Assembly: GCA_016188155.1 (NCBI GenBank) | Contig: JACPIH010000004.1 | Coordinates: 1 to 41,087, forward strand | Length of the DNA stretch: 41,087 bases | Reading direction: 5' to 3' | Origin: Candidatus Woesearchaeota archaeon | GTDB lineage: Archaea > Nanobdellota > Nanobdellia > Woesearchaeales > UBA10216 | Shown: piece after piece, positions 37,945 through 41,087 of the stretch | How positions within the stretch are numbered: position 1 is the first letter of the stretch | How the letters are laid out: each line of letters opens with the position of its first letter | The notes under the pieces: generated by a model | Databases searched by the model: none | What the model saw: the letters and a program-made list of their open reading frames with translations, nothing else | What the model was told of the DNA's origin: nothing | Translations under genes and position numbers: made by a program

Positions 37945-39213
37945 CTAGAAGAATTCGTTCAGCCCTTTCTGCTTTCTTTTTGCAGCAACAGTTTCTTTTT
38001 TCATTTCGCTTCCGTTTAGTACCGGCTTCCCGTAAACCCCGTCGTAGCCAGGCTCTACCTTTATCCTGCTTTCCCTGTTCTTTATAATTGCAGCAGCCAA
38101 TTTTTCGTCTACCGCTTTTTTTAATTCTGTCTCCGGAGCCTCAAGTAGAACGTTAAATTCGTTGCCAAACCTTTCAATAAGCGAGTTATAAATCTGCCAC
38201 GTTTTTCTCGAAGCTACCGGAAACCCGTTCAGCTCTGCGATTATTTCGGAAAGCGGTATCAGTGATTTGAATGGCACTGCTTCTTTTTTCACAAATCCTT
38301 CTGGCCTGTCAGGAGCAGCCAGCTCGTTCACCCTGTTCAGCACTCCAATTGTTAGTTTCTTGCCGCATTTTGGGCACACGTTCTTGTGTTCTGCCGACTC
38401 CTCCGGGCTCATGACAACATTGCAGAGCCTGTGGCCGTCAAAATGGTATTTGCCGTAGGAAGGCGGGGTTTCAACCGTTTCAACGAACCCTTTCCTTTCC
38501 CTTATGGCTGCAAGCACGTTCTTGTAAGTAAGCTCCTTAAATTCAAGCACGTTTGCTTCCCTTCCCATGCGCCAGGGCCAGTAGCTGTGGCAGTCTGAGT
38601 TTGACGTGAGAGTTATGCCATCCAGCCAGGGTATGCGCCAGTTCATTGCAGGGTCGCTTGACATTCCCGTCTCAATTGCGTGGATTTTGTTAACTTTGTC
38701 GCCAAAGCACTCCTTTAGCGAGTCAAAGCCGGATTCTGAGCCGAATATTCCGAACCAGCTTGTCCACGCATGCGCCGGTATGAGCTCAATATCGTTGCTT
38801 ATCCGCATCAGCTCGTCAAGCAGCTCTATGCTGTCCATTCCGAATATGGGCCTCCCGTCGTAACCCACCCTGCCTTTCTTTAGAAGAAACTCTGTTATCT
38901 GCTGGACAACCTCGCCGCTTGGTGCAAGTATGATGTAATGTATCCTTCTGCCTTTCCCGTTTTGCGTGTAGGCAAGTGAGAGCTCAGTCTGCCACAGGAA
39001 TGGAAATCCTGTGCTGCTGTAAAGAATGCCTTTCTCGTCTTCCTTTAGTTTGGTTTTTACTTCCTGAACCCATTTAGGATGCGTAAAGTCGCCAGTGCCT
39101 AGCAGCCCTACTCCCTTTATCCTTGCATACTTTTCAAGGTTCTCAAGGCTCAGGTCCTTGCTGCATGCCCTGCTGTAACTACTATGAATATGCAGATCAG
39201 CTATTAGCTTCAT
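37945..39213 (-). CDS. EndoQ-like PHP-domain endonuclease with PIP box
   Basis: 422 residues. The PHP domain starts KLIADLHIHSSYSRACSKDL and continues with GTGDFTHPKW, PAHAWTSWFGIFGSESGFD and TSNSDCHSYWPWRMGREANV, which supply the metal ligands. A zinc finger (CNVV..., CPKCGKKLTIGVLNRVNELA) follows, then helices. This order matches endonuclease Q, which nicks 5' to deaminated bases and abasic sites in archaea. The protein ends in QKGLNEFF, a canonical PCNA-interacting motif. The start codon lies next to palindromic copy E. Confidence 0.88.
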   Translation of the reverse strand: MKLIADLHIHSSYSRACSKDLSLENLEKYARIKGVGLLGTGDFTHPKWVQEVKTKLKEDEKGILYSSTGFPFLWQTELSLAYTQNGKGRRIHYIILAPSGEVVQQITEFLLKKGRVGYDGRPIFGMDSIELLDELMRISNDIELIPAHAWTSWFGIFGSESGFDSLKECFGDKVNKIHAIETGMSSDPAMNWRIPWLDGITLTSNSDCHSYWPWRMGREANVLEFKELTYKNVLAAIRERKGFVETVETPPSYGKYHFDGHRLCNVVMSPEESAEHKNVCPKCGKKLTIGVLNRVNELAAPDRPEGFVKKEAVPFKSLIPLSEIIAELNGFPVASRKTWQIYNSLIERFGNEFNVLLEAPETELKKAVDEKLAAAIIKNRESRIKVEPGYDGVYGKPVLNGSEMKKETVAAKRKQKGLNEFF

Positions 39214-39217
39214 ATGC

Positions 39218-39249
39218 GTTTTTGATCAACCTTTTTGTTAAAAAGGTTG
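39218..39249 (+). repeat. Palindromic element, copy E, upstream of the EndoQ gene
   Basis: GTTTTTGAT, then a perfect 10-bp stem CAACCTTTTT / AAAAAGGTTG with loop GTT. It begins 5 bp upstream of the EndoQ ATG (minus strand), so it would lie in that gene's leader. Confidence 0.8.
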
Positions 39250-39342
39250 TGCTGCTGTGGATGTGCCCGTCAAAAATTATCTTCATACGCGGGCTGTGGC
39301 TGTTGCTGCTTATTTAAATATTTGCAGAGGCTGGGAATGGCG

Positions 39343-40056
39343 TTATCCCTGGTGCTCCCCGTATCTGTCTATCCTTTCCCCTTTCAGCGGGAACAGCCTT
39401 GTCAGCGTTTCGTTCTTCTTTTCCTTGAAGCATTCTCCCCACATTCCAAGGCCGGCAGCTTTCGCTTTGGCTTCAAGCTTCTTGTAATATTCGACTTTTG
39501 TTGTGAGTGATGGGTATGCTTTTGCAAAGCCGCCATTTACCAGTTCCTCGTTTACAGAAACGTTCATGCCTATGACTGTGACATACCTTAGCAGCCTGCC
39601 GTACTTGTCCTTGTCATCAGTCTGGAGCTTGTCCTTTTCCAGCAGAATGAACTTGTTGGATGCAAGTTTTCCAAGTTGCTGGGTTGCCTGTGCGCTGTAG
39701 CACTCTGCCTTTTCCTTAGGGCTTGTTTCGGGGGCGTCAATTCCAAGGAGCCGTACTTTTTCCTTCTTGCCGCCCAAGCCGAGATAAACGCTTAGGGTAT
39801 CCCCGTCAATGACTCTTTCAACCCTCCTGTAAGTTTTGTCGCCGTAAATCCTTGGCGCAATCTGTATGTTTGTGCTTTGCACGCTGACAGAGCCGTGGCA
39901 GTGATACTCATTTTTTACAAGGCCGTATTTTTCGCAGTCCTTCATGCACTTGTGGCAGCCGAACTTGTCTGTTTTTTCGGGGCTTGCACTTGCAATTGTT
40001 GTCAGCAGCAAAAGAGAAATAACAGCAGCTGCCGCAACTATGCTAACAAGTTTCAT
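39343..40056 (-). CDS. Secreted thermonuclease-like (SNase) protein
   Basis: 237 residues. A signal peptide (IVAAAAVISLLLLTTIASA) precedes a Cys/His-rich segment (FGCHKCMKDCEKYGLVKNEY, HCHGS) and a staphylococcal-nuclease-like domain: VERVIDGDTLSVYLGLGG, VRLLGIDAPETSPKEKAECY, DKYGRLLRYVTVIG and VNEELVNGGFAKAYP. The catalytic Arg, Asp, Asp and Glu/Arg positions of the family are visible. It could digest extracellular nucleic acid. It has its own TATA box (TTTAAATATCC, about 40092-40102). Confidence 0.88.
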   Translation of the reverse strand: MKLVSIVAAAAVISLLLLTTIASASPEKTDKFGCHKCMKDCEKYGLVKNEYHCHGSVSVQSTNIQIAPRIYGDKTYRRVERVIDGDTLSVYLGLGGKKEKVRLLGIDAPETSPKEKAECYSAQATQQLGKLASNKFILLEKDKLQTDDKDKYGRLLRYVTVIGMNVSVNEELVNGGFAKAYPSLTTKVEYYKKLEAKAKAAGLGMWGECFKEKKNETLTRLFPLKGERIDRYGEHQG

Positions 40057-40103
40057 CCTTAACCTCTTTTTCTCTGTTGCCGTTGAATTCCGGATATTTA
40101 AAC

Positions 40104-41087
40104 CTATCCAAAGTACGCCTGCAGCTTTTTCTGCGTTTTTTCTTCAGCGAGCTCTTCTGCGTTGTAGCCGAATATTTCGAGTATCTTTTCAACTGCCGGC
40201 ACTACCTGGTTGTTCACGTAATATTCCGGGTCGTACTCGCCTTCCTTTACCTCTTCTGGCAGCCTGACCCTGTCCCTTATCCTGTCGCTGCCTTGGATTA
40301 CGACATATCTTATGACTGAGCCTGGCCCTACTGGTATGTTTTGCTCTTTCATCCTTTGTGCTGCTGCCACGTGCGGCCCGTATGACTCGTAGCTCTTTAT
40401 TTCCTTCTGCAGCTGTGTTGTTATGATAACCTTTTCCACCGGTGTTTTTCTGCTTCTTATCTGGTGTATTACGCCTTTCACGTGTTCAACTGCCGTAGCA
40501 AGGTCGTTTTCCCGCAGTATTATGTCAAGGACTCTTTCCTGTGTTTCCTTTGCTATTTTTGACAGGTTTCTCCTGACTGTTTCAAACCCCCTTATTTTCA
40601 TCCTGCCGTCCTCTGATATGAGCGCGTATTTTTTCTTAGCACCCAGGCCTGTGCCCTTTGTTCCCACAAATATCCCTGCAGGGTAGAATCCTTCGTAGTC
40701 GAGCTCCATCATTCCGGGCAGCGTTTTGTTTATGTCCGCTACGAAGTTGAGCGCTTCTCCGATAATTTTGCCTTCCAATGCCACCATGATTGAGTCTGTG
40801 TCGCTGTAAAGCACTTTGAAGCCTTCGCTTTTTGCCTTTTCTATGACGCTTTGTATGTGGTTCCTGCCGTAGGCTGTTATTGCCTTCGCGCATTCTATGC
40901 TGTACCACCTTGCCCCGAAGAAGCCGAAGTAGCCGTACATGGAGTTGGCTATTGTCTTCAGTGCCATCTGCCTGGCGTTGAGGGTTTTGTCGTTGCCTGT
41001 GGCTTTTATTATTTCCTTGACCCGTATCCTTCTTTTTATGACTTCGTCTATTACTGTTGGTATAAAACCGCGTCGCTTTGTGCAGAA
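40104..41087 (-). CDS. polB: Family-B DNA polymerase, C-terminal part (5' end outside window)
   Basis: 328 codons are visible and the frame remains open to the right edge. Seen are NDKTLNARQMALKTIANSMY and YGYFGF (motif B / finger Lys region), motif C VLYSDTDSIMVAL, the thumb with ELDYEGFYPAGIFVGTKGTG and KKYALISEDG, and the tail. It ends KKTQKKLQAYFG read as TQKKLQAYF, a canonical PIP box that would tie the enzyme to PCNA. This is the replicative PolB of archaea. No intein is present in the visible part. Confidence 0.95.
   Translation of the reverse strand, partial: FCTKRRGFIPTVIDEVIKRRIRVKEIIKATGNDKTLNARQMALKTIANSMYGYFGFFGARWYSIECAKAITAYGRNHIQSVIEKAKSEGFKVLYSDTDSIMVALEGKIIGEALNFVADINKTLPGMMELDYEGFYPAGIFVGTKGTGLGAKKKYALISEDGRMKIRGFETVRRNLSKIAKETQERVLDIILRENDLATAVEHVKGVIHQIRSRKTPVEKVIITTQLQKEIKSYESYGPHVAAAQRMKEQNIPVGPGSVIRYVVIQGSDRIRDRVRLPEEVKEGEYDPEYYVNNQVVPAVEKILEIFGYNAEELAEEKTQKKLQAYFG

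Overview
The window comes from an archaeon, most likely a small-genome DPANN-type lineage. Archaeal markers include aIF5B, aRF1, aIF5A, aEF-1beta, ribosomal proteins L37Ae and L40e, RNA polymerase subunit P, prefoldin beta, the KEOPS subunit Pcc1, Trm1, TrmJ, NucS, an EndoQ-type nuclease and a family-B DNA polymerase. Genes are tightly packed, several convergent pairs overlap at their 3' ends, and many genes have a TATA box 25-30 nt before the start codon, as expected for leaderless transcripts. The exact phylum cannot be fixed from sequence alone.

Layout. 1-4.4 kb (minus): two lipoproteins, a membrane-anchored amidohydrolase, a tiny membrane protein and a CorA transporter. 4.5-12.6 kb: RtcA, a methyltransferase, a long acidic coiled-coil protein, Zn-ribbon/aEF-1beta, a membrane protein, Trm1, a Nudix hydrolase and aIF5B. 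12.7-17 kb: unrecognised ORFs, a BrnT-like/YgiT-finger toxin-antitoxin pair, a NIP7-like PUA protein, DUF371 and VapBC. 17.3-20.7 kb: a stand-alone asparagine-synthetase domain, then an uncharacterised operon of a Cys-rich membrane protein and two ExeA-like ATPases. 21.1-22.2 kb: a DRG GTPase split by a frameshift. 23.4-24.7 kb: the conserved operon rpl37A-rpoP-pcc1-pfdB-UPF0147. 24.9-25.1 kb: an intron-containing tRNA-Pro. 25.3-33.2 kb: aRF1, a SprT-like protease, aIF5A, L40e, an M50 protease, a Doc/RHH module, TrmJ, a wHTH regulator, TrmO and NucS. 33.2-41.1 kb: PEP synthase, a DUF1461 protein, Nth, a YkgJ-type protein, a HTH-like protein, EndoQ, a secreted nuclease and the C-terminal part of PolB.

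Two non-coding observations stand out. First, tRNA-Pro(UGG) on the minus strand is interrupted in its T-loop, between positions 59 and 60, by a 114-nt intron with a bulge-helix-loop splice motif. Second, a family of about 33-bp palindromic elements is scattered through the window. Its pattern is a flank like GTTTTTGAT followed by a 10-11 bp perfect stem of the type NACCTTTT/AAAAGGTN with a 3-4 nt loop. Copies lie in intergenic regions, in the coding tails of two genes and, in diverged form, inside the tRNA intron, where the end of the element coincides with the 5' splice site.

Functionally the window mixes translation and RNA modification genes (aIF5B, aRF1, aIF5A, Trm1, TrmJ, TrmO, Pcc1, RtcA) with DNA repair and replication genes (PolB, EndoQ, NucS, Nth). 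PolB and EndoQ end in clear PCNA-binding motifs. Three different toxin-antitoxin modules each have an inverted repeat at their promoter.
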